From assembly GCA_964500415.1 (NCBI GenBank), contig CAZCOB010000007.1, positions 1 through 64,000 on the forward strand: a DNA stretch of 64,000 bases, read 5' to 3'. Origin of the DNA: JAFGPF01 sp964500415. Its GTDB lineage: Bacteria > Chloroflexota > Dehalococcoidia > Dehalococcoidales > RBG-16-60-22. Shown one piece after another: positions 32,516 through 40,202 of this stretch; position 1 is the first letter of the stretch; every line of letters starts with the position of its first letter. A model generated the notes under the pieces. That model did not search any database and had not been told where the DNA came from. It worked only from the letters and a program-made list of their open reading frames with translations. The position numbers were made by a program, and so were the translations under genes.

Positions 32516-34018
32516 CTATCTCCTTTTCTCTAGCGGTAGCTTCACAATGAAGGTGGTGCCCTGGTCTACCTTACTGGTGATTTCAATTTTACCTCCGTTT
32601 TGCTCGACGAGCCTCTTGGTAATGGCCAGCCCCAGTCCGATGCCTTTAGGTTTGGTGGTGAAGAGAGGCTCGAATATCTTTTCGAAATTCCCTTCGGGGA
32701 TGCCGCAGCCGTTGTCATGGAACTTTATCCAGACGATGTCGCTCTCTTCGCCGGTATCGATGTCCAGTTTCCCAGCTTTCCCGTTCATGGCCTGTATGGC
32801 ATTGGAAATGATATTGGTGAAGACACGGCTTATCTGCTCGGCGTCGGTCCTGACCTTCGTGGGGTGACCGTTTAGATTGGCATTGACGGTGACGTGTTCC
32901 GGTACGGTTATCCATGACAGGCTTTCGGTGATGAGATTTTTAAGGTCGACCCTGTCCGGCGATGGAGGTGTGATGCGGGTGAAATCAAGCAGGTCGGTGA
33001 CGATTTTATTAGCTATGTCAATCTGCTTGTCCAGGACTTTCAAGGTATTTACTGCCTCTTCGTCACCTTTATCCGTAAGGGCTATGTTCAGCAGGTAAGC
33101 GCAGTTCCTGATAACGTTGAGGGGATTGCGGAGTTCGTGACCGACGCCCGAGGCAAGCTCGCCTACGGCGGCCAGCCTTTCGGAGCGGATAAGTTTTTCC
33201 TGCACCTGTTCCAGGTCTTTCGTCCGGCTCTCGACCTCGTCCTCCAGCTGTTCATAGTAACACTGGAGAGACTGCTCCAGCTCCATCTGGCGTATGGCAC
33301 CGCCGATTCTCTCGACGAGTGTCTTGGTCAGGTGGCTCCTTTTCTTCAGGTAAGGATTATCACGGTATGAATATATCTCCACCAGACCCATCGTTTCGCC
33401 GCTGACGACTAGATTCTCGGATATTTTACTGGAAGATTTGTGGAAGTTGTTGCTCTTGAAGACACGGTCGTGAAAGGTGATTCTAACCTTGGTTTCTTCG
33501 GGATACTGCATCGCCTGAGGTACGATATTCACCACCACCGACAGGAACTCGTCAACGGAGTCGCTTTCCTCCACCGCCTTACCGATATCATAGACGCATT
33601 TCATCTCCTTCATCCCCAGCCGGTGCTGCAGTTCGCTTCTCTGCAATAAGGCCACTGTGGAGCCGACGGCGCTGAGGATGATGAAAAAGGCTGTAGGTTT
33701 GAACAGTGCATTCGGGTAAGTATCGATAAGTATGGCATGAGGCAGGAAAATTAGCATAGCGATAAGGCCGGACATTATCGCTGGTATTACCCCGAGAACA
33801 TAAGCGGTGTAAACTACCGGTGCGAAGAATATCAGCCCCAGGAAGTCGATACCGTAAAAATTATGAAGGGTGTTGAGGGAGTTCTCCAGCGATGTCCAGC
33901 CGAAAAAGCCTCCGATAACGGGCAGATAGTAAACAATGGAACAAAACACCGTGATGGCTATGATGTACCTCAGGTGTATGTTCGTCCACCATCTCTTCTT
34001 ATTACGTCTGTGACTCAT
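32516..34018 (-). CDS. Membrane-bound sensor histidine kinase
   Basis: A 500-residue kinase. About four membrane segments lie in residues 18-125, a short-loop arrangement like DUF4118/KdpD-type sensors. A GAF-like region (about 140-245) and a coiled coil (250-280) follow, then HisKA with H294 in GHELRNPL and HATPase_c with the N box (NIISNAIQAM) and G boxes (DNGCGIPEG, GIGLGLAI). The short extracytoplasmic loops argue for sensing within or at the membrane. RBS AGGGAGG precedes the ATG. It opens the four-gene sensory block downstream of the archaellum genes, separated from them by about 210 bases of possibly structured leader. Confidence 0.93.
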   Translation of the reverse strand: MSHRRNKKRWWTNIHLRYIIAITVFCSIVYYLPVIGGFFGWTSLENSLNTLHNFYGIDFLGLIFFAPVVYTAYVLGVIPAIMSGLIAMLIFLPHAILIDTYPNALFKPTAFFIILSAVGSTVALLQRSELQHRLGMKEMKCVYDIGKAVEESDSVDEFLSVVVNIVPQAMQYPEETKVRITFHDRVFKSNNFHKSSSKISENLVVSGETMGLVEIYSYRDNPYLKKRSHLTKTLVERIGGAIRQMELEQSLQCYYEQLEDEVESRTKDLEQVQEKLIRSERLAAVGELASGVGHELRNPLNVIRNCAYLLNIALTDKGDEEAVNTLKVLDKQIDIANKIVTDLLDFTRITPPSPDRVDLKNLITESLSWITVPEHVTVNANLNGHPTKVRTDAEQISRVFTNIISNAIQAMNGKAGKLDIDTGEESDIVWIKFHDNGCGIPEGNFEKIFEPLFTTKPKGIGLGLAITKRLVEQNGGKIEITSKVDQGTTFIVKLPLEKRR

Positions 34019-34247
34019 CTTCGGCCTCCCTAATTATCCATAGGGTACGGTCGCTTTTCGCCATGGCTCCGTTAACTGCAACAGTTATCACAGCTAATTT
34101 TTCGCGCTTGCCCTGCAATTTCAGGCTACTACTGCGGCGCCATGGGAGGCAACCATGATAACCCCCTATTTTATCGGGGTATTCCCTCAGTCCCGTGAGC
34201 AGGAATCCCCAGACTGTACGGTATATATATTTTAGCTTTGTTGCCAT
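34019..34247 (-). other. Possible 81-aa ORF or structured leader between archaellum and sensory genes
   Basis: An open frame (34247 to 34002) starts inside the end of the preceding gene and runs into the kinase start, but it has no spaced RBS and an unremarkable sequence. The same DNA holds three consecutive hairpins: ACCCC/GGGGT (34161-34180), CATGG/CCATG (34141-34157) and TAACTG/CAGTTA (34073-34087). I favour a structured intercistronic RNA, perhaps adjusting expression of the sensory genes. I could not match it to a riboswitch class. Confidence 0.35.
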
Positions 34248-34780
34248 TCCTTTATTATGCCCTTGATTTCGTTAAGGTCATCTATCAGTTCCTCGGATGT
34301 AACCTCCGGCAGCGCATTGATGAGGTTAGCCAGTGGATTTTCTTCCTCCTCATCGTCACTAAAAAGCGAATTGATGGAATCATCGCCGGTATCCTCTTCC
34401 ACCTTTACTTCTTTCTCTCCTTCTGCCGGTGGAGTGCTTCCCAGCGCAAGCTCGACCACCTTGATATCCTCACCACCCTCTTCAAGGGGGGGTACATCTT
34501 CATCGATATCATCTATCTCGGTCAGTTTATCTTCCGGCTCGATAGTTAGCTCATCTATTGGCCCGTGAGGCCCTACCGGGGTAGCCTCGTCTTCAGTAGT
34601 GGTGGCGGTTTCTTTTGAGAGTTCCTGTAGTTCCTGTGTTGTTTCCTCGAGGTTCTTGGTTCTGCCGTTGATTTTTTCTTCCATCTCGGCAATTTGTTCG
34701 GCGGTATTATCTTCCGCTGTGCCGTTGTTTTTCCCCAGTTTTTCTTTTAATTTGCCTATGTTGAAACTTTTTATGCGCAT
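34232..34780 (-). CDS. Acidic accessory protein of the archaellum locus
   Basis: A 182-residue cytoplasmic protein: a basic N-terminus (MRIKSFNIGKLKEKLGKN), a coiled-coil-like segment (30-60), a long acidic low-complexity middle, and a compact acidic/hydrophobic end (SINSLFSDDEEEENPLAN, then LINALPEVTSEELIDDLNEIKGII). Its place directly after arlI and its charge pattern resemble the ArlC/D/E group, the cytosolic scaffold proteins of euryarchaeal archaella, but I see no clear domain match. The ATG has AAGGAGG upstream. It may also be a pilus-system-specific partner of the ATPase. Confidence 0.75.
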   Translation of the reverse strand: MRIKSFNIGKLKEKLGKNNGTAEDNTAEQIAEMEEKINGRTKNLEETTQELQELSKETATTTEDEATPVGPHGPIDELTIEPEDKLTEIDDIDEDVPPLEEGGEDIKVVELALGSTPPAEGEKEVKVEEDTGDDSINSLFSDDEEEENPLANLINALPEVTSEELIDDLNEIKGIIKEWQQS

Positions 34781-34837
34781 TTATAACCTCCTTGAAGGCA
34801 GGCTACCGTAAGTCTGCCATGCTGGCAATCCCCGTTA

Positions 34838-36643
34838 TTAACGGAAAAGACCGTCCCGGTATGCCTTGGATAATATCGCGTAAACATCGTAAAAATCGGT
34901 TTTACCCTGCTCGCTCATACGCCTCAGGACATCGGACCTTTGCTTCAGCAGCTTGTATATCTGCCTTCTCTTCTCTTCCGGGAGGCCGCGCCTGGGAGCT
35001 ATTTTATTCTCCAGCAGGTATGAGTTCTGGAAACCCCGGAACAGGAAAGAGTCGTCCAGCGGGTTCCAGTTGAAAGTCTCGATGAAAGAAAAAGAGTCGC
35101 CCACCGAATCGTAGCTGACGATTTCATTAACGCTGGTTATTTTCCGGGCAAGGCCGCCGTTGGCCAGCCGGACCTGCTGGCAGATAACGACGACGTTAAG
35201 GTTGTCCACGTATGTCTTGGGTACGCTGATGGGGACGCCGGTAACACGCTGGATGAGCTTGGATACAGAGGCGGCGTGGAAGGTGCTCATAGTTGCATGA
35301 CCGGTTTGCATGGCCTGGAAGGCGATAGCGCCTTCGGCACCACGAATCTCACCGACAATGATAAGGTTGGGCCTCTGCCGCAGGGCAGCCTTGAGAAGGT
35401 CGAACATGGATACCTCGGAGGAGTCGCCCCCTTTATCGGAACCGCGGGTAACCCCGCGAATCCAGTTATGGTGCGGCACCTGGACTTCCGGGGTATCTTC
35501 GATGCTTACTATCTTGGCATCGGGGGGAATAAAGGTAGTGAGAGCGTTCAGCAGGGTAGTTTTACCGGAGGCCGTTTCCCCGGATACCCAGACATTCATA
35601 CCTTCTTGGAGTATGATGGAGAGATAGGCGGCCATATCGAAGCTCAGCATGCCGAACTGGATAAGCTCCAGTATGCTCAGCGGTGTGTCGCTGAACTTCC
35701 TGATGGTAAAATTGCTGCCCCGCTTGGAAACATCGGTGCCGTAGACGATATTAATACGTGAGCCGTCGGGCAGAGTAGCATCGACAACCGGTTCGCGGAA
35801 GGTGACCGGGTGCTTGATGCCCTCGGCAAGCTCGATGACGAATTTATCCAGCGCCTCGTTGGTCTCGAATCCGATGCTTGCCCTGAGACCGCCGAAAATT
35901 TTATGCTCCACAAAGATATTACCGAGGCCGGAACACGAAATATCTTCGATGTTGGGGTCAAGTATCATGGGGTCCAAGAGACCCATACCTTCCAGCTTAC
36001 GCCGTAGCAGATACCGGAGGCTGTTGTACTGGAACCTGGTTATCTGTATCTTTCCTTTGGAGCTACTTTTAGAATTAAAGAAAGGAATGTTTTTCCCTTT
36101 CTTATTTTGTTTATCATCTTTTTTATCACCTTCAGCGCTCTTGGTTTCATCAGGTTTCGGTGCTTTAGTTTTATAACCGCTAATAGAAACAACTCTATCG
36201 ACGATTCCCATTATTATTTCAAGCCGTTTTCTGGAGTCGGCTACACCCTCAAGCTCTTCAACATAGTCGGCAAGGCGCAGTTCTATCTCGTCGAGTGTGC
36301 TGTCCTGGGCGTCGATGAGACTCGGTTCCACGGCGACATAGTAGTCCCTGACGTCCTCGGGGTTGGCCATGACATGAACGAATACCCCGCCGCCGACATC
36401 ATAGATAAGGTTGGGGTTTTTAGTACCCTTGAGTGCCCGCGTTATTTTCTCATAGTACTGCGGGATTTCGAATTTATCCTCCGGAAGCATACGCAGGTAC
36501 TGGAGGAGGTGCGGGTTATTTTTGCATACCTCCTGGAAATCAGGCGGGAGTTTCCCGAACATCGGGCACTTTTCCAGGGCGGCCCCGCATTCCTTCCCGC
36601 ATTCCCCGGGGCACTGTTTTATTTCAAATGGCAGACGAAGCAT
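34838..36643 (-). CDS. arlI: Archaellum motor ATPase ArlI (FlaI family)
   Basis: A 601-residue type II/IV secretion superfamily ATPase that powers filament assembly and, in archaella, rotation. Walker A is GETASGKTT (355-363); the Asp box includes IEDTPEVQ (381-388); Walker B region NLIIVGEIRG (426-435); the His box is TGHATMSTFHA (447-457). The GETASGKTT/VPHHNWI/SVPKTYVDNLNV pattern is that of archaeal FlaI/GspE2, not bacterial PilB. An unusual N-terminus has five Cys (11, 15, 19, 26, 40), and a low-complexity Lys-rich linker (160-198) precedes the core. It follows arlH by eight bases with AGGAG ahead of ATG. Confidence 0.93.
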   Translation of the reverse strand: MLRLPFEIKQCPGECGKECGAALEKCPMFGKLPPDFQEVCKNNPHLLQYLRMLPEDKFEIPQYYEKITRALKGTKNPNLIYDVGGGVFVHVMANPEDVRDYYVAVEPSLIDAQDSTLDEIELRLADYVEELEGVADSRKRLEIIMGIVDRVVSISGYKTKAPKPDETKSAEGDKKDDKQNKKGKNIPFFNSKSSSKGKIQITRFQYNSLRYLLRRKLEGMGLLDPMILDPNIEDISCSGLGNIFVEHKIFGGLRASIGFETNEALDKFVIELAEGIKHPVTFREPVVDATLPDGSRINIVYGTDVSKRGSNFTIRKFSDTPLSILELIQFGMLSFDMAAYLSIILQEGMNVWVSGETASGKTTLLNALTTFIPPDAKIVSIEDTPEVQVPHHNWIRGVTRGSDKGGDSSEVSMFDLLKAALRQRPNLIIVGEIRGAEGAIAFQAMQTGHATMSTFHAASVSKLIQRVTGVPISVPKTYVDNLNVVVICQQVRLANGGLARKITSVNEIVSYDSVGDSFSFIETFNWNPLDDSFLFRGFQNSYLLENKIAPRRGLPEEKRRQIYKLLKQRSDVLRRMSEQGKTDFYDVYAILSKAYRDGLFR

Positions 36644-36651
36644 CTAATCTC

Positions 36652-37365
36652 CTAGACTCTAGCCTTGGCAAGCGGTATTATCCTCATGCCCATCTTGGGT
36701 TCTATATCGAAACTGACCACATCCCCGGTAGGGCGCTCGGCGCCGCGTACCTTGAGTACCTCCATAAGTTTAATCATGCTGTCGCCAACCTGCTCCAGGC
36801 GCAATCTAAAACGTGCATCGCATAACGAGCGGGTCCGGGCGAGCAAATCTTCTTCAAAAGCATATGAATGCGCTACCAGGATTATTGTTTTACCTTCGTC
36901 ACATAAGCCTTTACATCTGGAAAAGAAATCGATAATGGCCACCGGATTGCTATGCGCCACGAGCAGGGTGATAGAGTCCACTATTATCAGTTTAAATTCC
37001 TGCGGCTGTTGTGAAAAATGGTGAGTCAGCACGTAAAACGGTTTCTGCCCGCCCTGCATACTACTGTGAAAGGTCAGCGGGTAGACGCGCAGGTGGTCCG
37101 CCAGGAAATGGTCAAGTACGCTCATTGCCAGCGATTCCATCTGGCTTATCAGGCTTCTAACGCTGTTTTCCGTAGTATAGTAAGCTACCGAGATTTCGCC
37201 GGTAACCAGGGTGCCGTTGGTCAGATGCTGGCACAGGACGCTTTTACCGGCATCGGAGTGGCCTTCGATGAGGCACAGAGAACCGAGCGGAATACCGCCG
37301 CCCAGCTTCTCATCAACCTCCGGTACTCCGGTAATTATAAACTCCTTTTTCTTCTGTGTCGCCAT
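36652..37365 (-). CDS. arlH: Archaellum regulatory ATPase ArlH (FlaH family)
   Basis: A 237-residue RecA/KaiC-like protein. It opens with TGVPEVDEKLGGGIPLGSL, a KaiC-type start, then Walker A GHSDAGKS (35-42) and Walker B KLIIVDSITLL (D130). Known ArlH binds ATP, forms a ring and associates with ArlI at the motor base; it is the most diagnostic archaellum component because ordinary type IV pili lack it. The length matches archaeal ArlH (about 230-240). It sits between the ArlD/E-like gene and arlI with AGAGGTG before its ATG. Other KaiC-like proteins are a possible alternative, but the context makes that unlikely. Confidence 0.9.
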   Translation of the reverse strand: MATQKKKEFIITGVPEVDEKLGGGIPLGSLCLIEGHSDAGKSVLCQHLTNGTLVTGEISVAYYTTENSVRSLISQMESLAMSVLDHFLADHLRVYPLTFHSSMQGGQKPFYVLTHHFSQQPQEFKLIIVDSITLLVAHSNPVAIIDFFSRCKGLCDEGKTIILVAHSYAFEEDLLARTRSLCDARFRLRLEQVGDSMIKLMEVLKVRGAERPTGDVVSFDIEPKMGMRIIPLAKARV

Positions 37366-37396
37366 TATCAGTCACCTCTCTCTTGTGCGGGGATTT

Positions 37397-38446
37397 TCAT
37401 TTTTTACGCTTTTTAGGAGGGTCATCTTTGCTCTCCTCGGGATTGAGGTCAATGCAAAACTCCTTGCTCTTGCCGTCACCATTCGGGAAGACGAGTTTCA
37501 GTTTTACCGGGGACTCTTTATTCTTGTCTACCTCTATTATCTCTTCTTCCTCGGTCAGTTCCGCCTCGCTGCTGGACTCGCTCCAGGAAGGGCTTACCGG
37601 ATGGAGCGGCGCATCGCCACCCGTCAGGATTCCGTGCAGTAAAAGCATAGTCTGGCTCCAGACCTCGGCGTTATTGGCGACTTCCGGATGCTCTGCTGAT
37701 ATTTCTGAAAGGTGTATAATGAGTTCCTTCAATTCGGGAGTCAGGTGCCCGCTGATACCATAGACCTCGAGGAAGGTAGTCAACTGTTCCTGGCCTATTT
37801 CTTTCTTGGCTCTGGCAACCCAGTTAATTAAATTGGCCAGCATGTTAACCTTCGGTATTGCTGATTCTGCTTCAACAGCAGTAATTTTTTCATAGTCCAC
37901 AGGTTGTTCCTCCTCTGCGGGTATCTCTGATTGAGGTGAGGTGATTTCACCTTGTTCATCAAGCTCATCGGATTCACCGATTTCGTCAGGTTCGCTGAAT
38001 TCTTCGCCTTCAAAAGCATCTTCCGGAACAAGTTGCGAATCATCGGAAGGAAGGTCTTCTTCCTGACCGATTGAGTCATCTTCTGAGAGCATTTCGGTTT
38101 CTTCCCTGAGCGGTTTTTCCATGTCGAGCAGGTCTTCATCTTCGGGGGGTGTTTCCAAATCATCTTCGACTTGCTCCTCGGTGGTTTCCTTCGTAGTTTC
38201 CACCTCTTCCGCTCCCTGGGCAGCGGCTTCGGCAGCTTTATTACCCAGGGCATTAGCGATGCTGCCGTCGATGGTTACTTTCTGGTTGCCGTCACTACCG
38301 AGAGCCGCCAGAATAGTGGAAAATTCCGATGAAGGCAATTCCATGTTAAGCAGGTAGTCCCGGACGCTGGCCAGTGACTGCTTTATTTCCCCCTTCAACA
38401 GCTTAATATCATCTTGGAGAGTTTCAACTTTTTTTTCTTCTGCCAT
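37397..38446 (-). CDS. ArlD/E-like acidic archaellum accessory protein
   Basis: A 349-residue cytosolic protein. It has an N-terminal helical region (1-50), a very acidic low-complexity middle (about 80-185), a compact helical domain at about 199-250, and a basic C-terminal tail (PPKKRKK). The compact domain (MLANLINWVARAKKEIG, then LTTFLEVYGI) fits the ArlD/E pattern of W-x7-8-G-x4-L-x3-L-x2-Y, the part that in archaea meets the motor or the CheF adaptor. The resemblance is by eye only. Position immediately before arlH agrees with archaeal gene order, where arlCDE precede arlF-J. It starts with a GGGG-type RBS before ATG. Confidence 0.72.
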   Translation of the reverse strand: MAEEKKVETLQDDIKLLKGEIKQSLASVRDYLLNMELPSSEFSTILAALGSDGNQKVTIDGSIANALGNKAAEAAAQGAEEVETTKETTEEQVEDDLETPPEDEDLLDMEKPLREETEMLSEDDSIGQEEDLPSDDSQLVPEDAFEGEEFSEPDEIGESDELDEQGEITSPQSEIPAEEEQPVDYEKITAVEAESAIPKVNMLANLINWVARAKKEIGQEQLTTFLEVYGISGHLTPELKELIIHLSEISAEHPEVANNAEVWSQTMLLLHGILTGGDAPLHPVSPSWSESSSEAELTEEEEIIEVDKNKESPVKLKLVFPNGDGKSKEFCIDLNPEESKDDPPKKRKK

Positions 38447-38452
38447 GATGTT

Positions 38453-38644
38453 TTATCCCCTTTCCGCTTCAAGTTCTTCACGGAGCCTTTCCCTGGCCAG
38501 GTCGTTAGGGATGGGTGTCTGAGCTTCCATGATGTAAGTACGGATATCAAGCAATATCTCTTTCAATTCGTCGCTTATTTCCTGTAATTCAGCCTCGACT
38601 GTTTTAGCTTCATTTTCTTTCTCTGTATTGGTCTTTGTCTCCAT
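38453..38644 (-). CDS. Small helical protein paralogous to the ArlD/E-like N-terminus
   Basis: A 63-residue, highly charged helical protein. Its core (ELKEILLDIRTYIMEAQTP) resembles the N-terminal region of the following gene (EIKQSLASVRDYLLNMELP), suggesting a shared binding helix and possibly hetero-oligomerisation. The RBS is excellent (AAGGAGGTTAAT ahead of ATG), and the spacing to neighbours is 10 bases (arlJ upstream) and 6 bases (ArlD/E-like downstream), so it is a real gene of the locus. No known family can be named; it could correspond to a minimal ArlC. Confidence 0.72.
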   Translation of the reverse strand: METKTNTEKENEAKTVEAELQEISDELKEILLDIRTYIMEAQTPIPNDLARERLREELEAERG

Positions 38645-38654
38645 ATTAACCTCC

Positions 38655-40163
38655 TTATATTTGGGAAACAGATGTAAATAAAGAATTGGCTAAAGCCGGC
38701 AGGATGACCAGGGCCAGGCCGGAAATAGTTGCGGTAATTGCAAAATTACTTAATACTTTATATTTGCTGCCACCGTCCGCCAGAGTGGGCACGATAGCAT
38801 TGGCTACCGTAAATATAAGGACCAGCGGCAATACCATCTGGTGCATCAGCTCAAGCCCGGAGAGATTGAAGCTGCTAAGAGAGCTGAAGGAAGGTGCTCC
38901 AGACGTCGTGGGCATCGTCTCCTGGGCTTTGCTTACCATGCCGCCAAAAGACGTGATAACCTCCGTAATGAATACCAGTATAATAACGACGCAAGTGTGC
39001 ATGGTGACGCAGAGCCAGCGGAATGGACCGGTTATCGTCCTTCGCTTTGCCCTGAGCAATGCAATCCTGTTGGCGAAGGAAGCGGCATGCTGGCCGGCCT
39101 GGCCTGCCGAGCCGCCCACTTCAATGGCATCGTAGAACATGCTTACGCTGCGGTGAGTCAGTTCGCTTCCAGTCTCGTCGATGAATACCTTCCAGGATAG
39201 CTTAGGCTTGATACCGGCGGTGAGTCTCGTGTGCAGATTTTTTACCGAGCTCCTCAGCACGTTGATGGCATCAAGGTCGAGCCGGCTCAGTGCGGCATTC
39301 ACCGTCGTACCCAGGGCGGTACAGACACCGCCCAGTGAACGCAGGAAAGTCCCTACTTCATCATCCCTCTTGGTTACTTTATGGTCGTCGCGCATCATGA
39401 TAAAGCCTATGGGAAAGACCAGCCCCGCGACTACTAAAAGCGCTAAACCCAGGTTCTGCCCGGTTAATAAAAAGAGGGCGCCGATGCCGACGGCAATCGG
39501 CAGAAAGAATTTTACAAGCTTGCTGGCCAGCTTTTGTTCCTTGGAACCTGACCAGCGCAAGACCATCTTCTCTTTGGGCGAGATCAGCCAGATAAGCCAG
39601 ACACCGACGGTGGTAGTACCAATAGCGATGAATGCCATAGCTATAATCAGCGAAGTTTCGATTTTCCATATCATGGTGGATACTATCCCGATGACTATTA
39701 CCAGTACCGCCGAAAGGATGAGGGAGATATAGGCATCTGTCCACATTTTCAGGCCTTCCAGGCTTCTCGTATATTCGTTTTCGTAATCCTCGGCGCGGGC
39801 ATGGGCTTCTCTCATAAGAAAATCGGCCTCGGGTTCGCCGGAGATGAGCGAACTGGAGAAGCGGAGAAGTAGACCTTTCACGTCCTCTTCTTTAAGTGGT
39901 TCTCCTACCGCACGGCAGGCCCGGGCATAATCGTATTTCAAACGTTTGCGGGCTAACTCGACTCTTTTAAAATATTCCGCAGAGGAACACTGAAGCTCGG
40001 CGGAGCGTTCGAAAATCTGGTCGCGCGGCACGCCGGCGGCGGCGATGGCGGACATGTATGATAGCTGGTAAAACATGTCAAAACTCATCAGGCGGTTGGT
40101 CTTGTTCTTGCTCTTACCCTTTTCGCCTTTTCTAAATATCAGTTGTTTTAACTTTTCCAGCAT
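38655..40163 (-). CDS. arlJ: Archaellum platform protein ArlJ (FlaJ/TadC family)
   Basis: A 502-residue integral membrane platform protein. It has a basic N-terminus, a cytoplasmic helical domain (about 25-135, including MSFDMFYQLSYMSAIAAAGVPRDQIF), a first pair of membrane helices (about 143-190), a second pair (about 215-250), a second cytoplasmic T2SSF-type domain (265-375) and further helices to the C-terminus. The two-domain arrangement with seven or more helices and about 500 residues is that of archaeal ArlJ/GspF2, larger than the 3-helix bacterial PilC. It anchors the ATPase ArlI at the membrane. The RBS (AAGGGAAA) is somewhat distant from the ATG. It precedes the small accessory genes. 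Confidence 0.9.
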   Translation of the reverse strand: MLEKLKQLIFRKGEKGKSKNKTNRLMSFDMFYQLSYMSAIAAAGVPRDQIFERSAELQCSSAEYFKRVELARKRLKYDYARACRAVGEPLKEEDVKGLLLRFSSSLISGEPEADFLMREAHARAEDYENEYTRSLEGLKMWTDAYISLILSAVLVIVIGIVSTMIWKIETSLIIAMAFIAIGTTTVGVWLIWLISPKEKMVLRWSGSKEQKLASKLVKFFLPIAVGIGALFLLTGQNLGLALLVVAGLVFPIGFIMMRDDHKVTKRDDEVGTFLRSLGGVCTALGTTVNAALSRLDLDAINVLRSSVKNLHTRLTAGIKPKLSWKVFIDETGSELTHRSVSMFYDAIEVGGSAGQAGQHAASFANRIALLRAKRRTITGPFRWLCVTMHTCVVIILVFITEVITSFGGMVSKAQETMPTTSGAPSFSSLSSFNLSGLELMHQMVLPLVLIFTVANAIVPTLADGGSKYKVLSNFAITATISGLALVILPALANSLFTSVSQI

Positions 40164-40202
40164 TCTGGTTGTGTTTCCCTTCCTTTACTCATTATGGTCG
40201 AT

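Noticed and set aside
34002..34247. The 81-codon frame as a confident gene
   Set aside because: No spaced RBS, unremarkable sequence, and it overlaps both neighbours; hairpins in the same DNA suggest a non-coding role.
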